From the NCBI GenBank assembly GCA_013335845.1, contig JAAXUU010000089.1:1-6440 (forward strand): 6,440 nucleotides of DNA, read 5' to 3'. The position numbers were made by a program, and so were the translations under genes. The notes below the pieces were generated by a model. The model saw nothing but the letters and a program-made list of their open reading frames with translations. It was not told where the DNA came from and ran no database searches. Source of the DNA: Actinomycetota bacterium (lineage in GTDB: Bacteria > Actinomycetota > Coriobacteriia > Coriobacteriales > RUG844). Of this stretch, positions 6,230 through 6,440 are shown piece by piece. Each line of letters starts with the position of its first letter. Positions within the stretch are counted from its first letter, which is position 1.

Positions 6230-6440
6230 CTAGAGTGAGATGGTTTCGTCTCCAAATAGACCATGCTTCATGAATACTTCGAGTAAATCCTCTAGGTGCG
6301 GAGGATATGCATTGCTCCCCTGCCACCGTAATCTTGTTTTGTCGTTGAACGTGACCTTGAGCTGGTTGACGGGAGCGAAATGGTCATCGAGCCCGCTCAG
6401 GACGAGCGCGAGCACGAGCAGGTTCTTCTTCCCGATCCGC
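6230..6440 (-). CDS. 3' end of an unrecognised gene, cut by the window edge
   Basis: An open frame runs from the right edge (first full codon at 6439) to a TAG stop at 6230-6232, giving 69 visible C-terminal residues. The visible part has a hydrophobic stretch LLVLALVLSGL, then a mixed soluble segment with FAPVNQLKVTFND, TRLRWQGSNAYPPHLEDLLEV and a closing GLFGDETISL. I do not recognise a family. The hydrophobic run is too short to be confident of a membrane helix and could be a buried helix. It lies 53 bases upstream of the DUF1801 gene on the same strand, so co-transcription is possible. The internal GTG at 6415 is unlikely to be the true start because the frame continues upstream without interruption. 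Confidence 0.55.
   Translation of the reverse strand, partial: RIGKKNLLVLALVLSGLDDHFAPVNQLKVTFNDKTRLRWQGSNAYPPHLEDLLEVFMKHGLFGDETISL

Noticed and set aside
6177..6326. 50-codon upstream extension of the DUF1801 frame
   Set aside because: The domain starts at Met 6176, the extension overlaps the upstream gene's 3' end, and its sequence is not domain-like.

Overview
The window most likely comes from an anaerobic gut or rumen actinobacterium of the class Coriobacteriia, family Eggerthellaceae. This is inferred from gene content, with no marker gene to confirm it. The typical signs are a LuxR-type regulator fused to a 12-helix membrane domain, next to Tat-exported, single-domain FAD reductases of the fumarate reductase/ketosteroid dehydrogenase superfamily. 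Base composition looks near 50% GC, low for Eggerthella itself, so a lower-GC or uncultured relative is more likely.

Layout. Positions 1-306 hold no convincing gene but contain small dyads and an extended -10 promoter. At 307-1791 (+) is the membrane LuxR regulator. It converges, across a hairpin at 1808-1848, on reductase 1 (1871-3544, -). Reductase 1 is divergent from its paralogue reductase 2 (3973-5679, +). The 428-bp space between them carries a perfect 21-bp inverted repeat with a 28-bp spacer (3724-3793), the most striking non-coding feature here. Reductase 2 ends in two hairpins, the second a good terminator that also faces the convergent gene for a DUF1801 (YdhG/frataxin-like) protein (5811-6176, -). 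Upstream of that gene, on the same strand, is the 3' end of an unrecognised gene cut by the window edge (6230-6440).

How the genes may work together. Both reductases have a twin-arginine signal ending in a lipobox cysteine at residue 30, an N-terminal FAD fold and a C-terminal KstD-like segment with a conserved tyrosine. Both lack the catalytic arginine of fumarate reductase, and neither has heme motifs or an FMN domain. They are therefore probably envelope-anchored terminal reductases (or dehydrogenases) for unknown, non-fumarate substrates, fed by an electron carrier encoded elsewhere. The 12-helix LuxR protein is the natural candidate regulator and may sense a substrate in the membrane. 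The inverted repeat between the reductases is a candidate operator pair. The cassette, one membrane regulator plus two divergent, diverged reductases, looks like an accessory respiratory module of unknown substrate.
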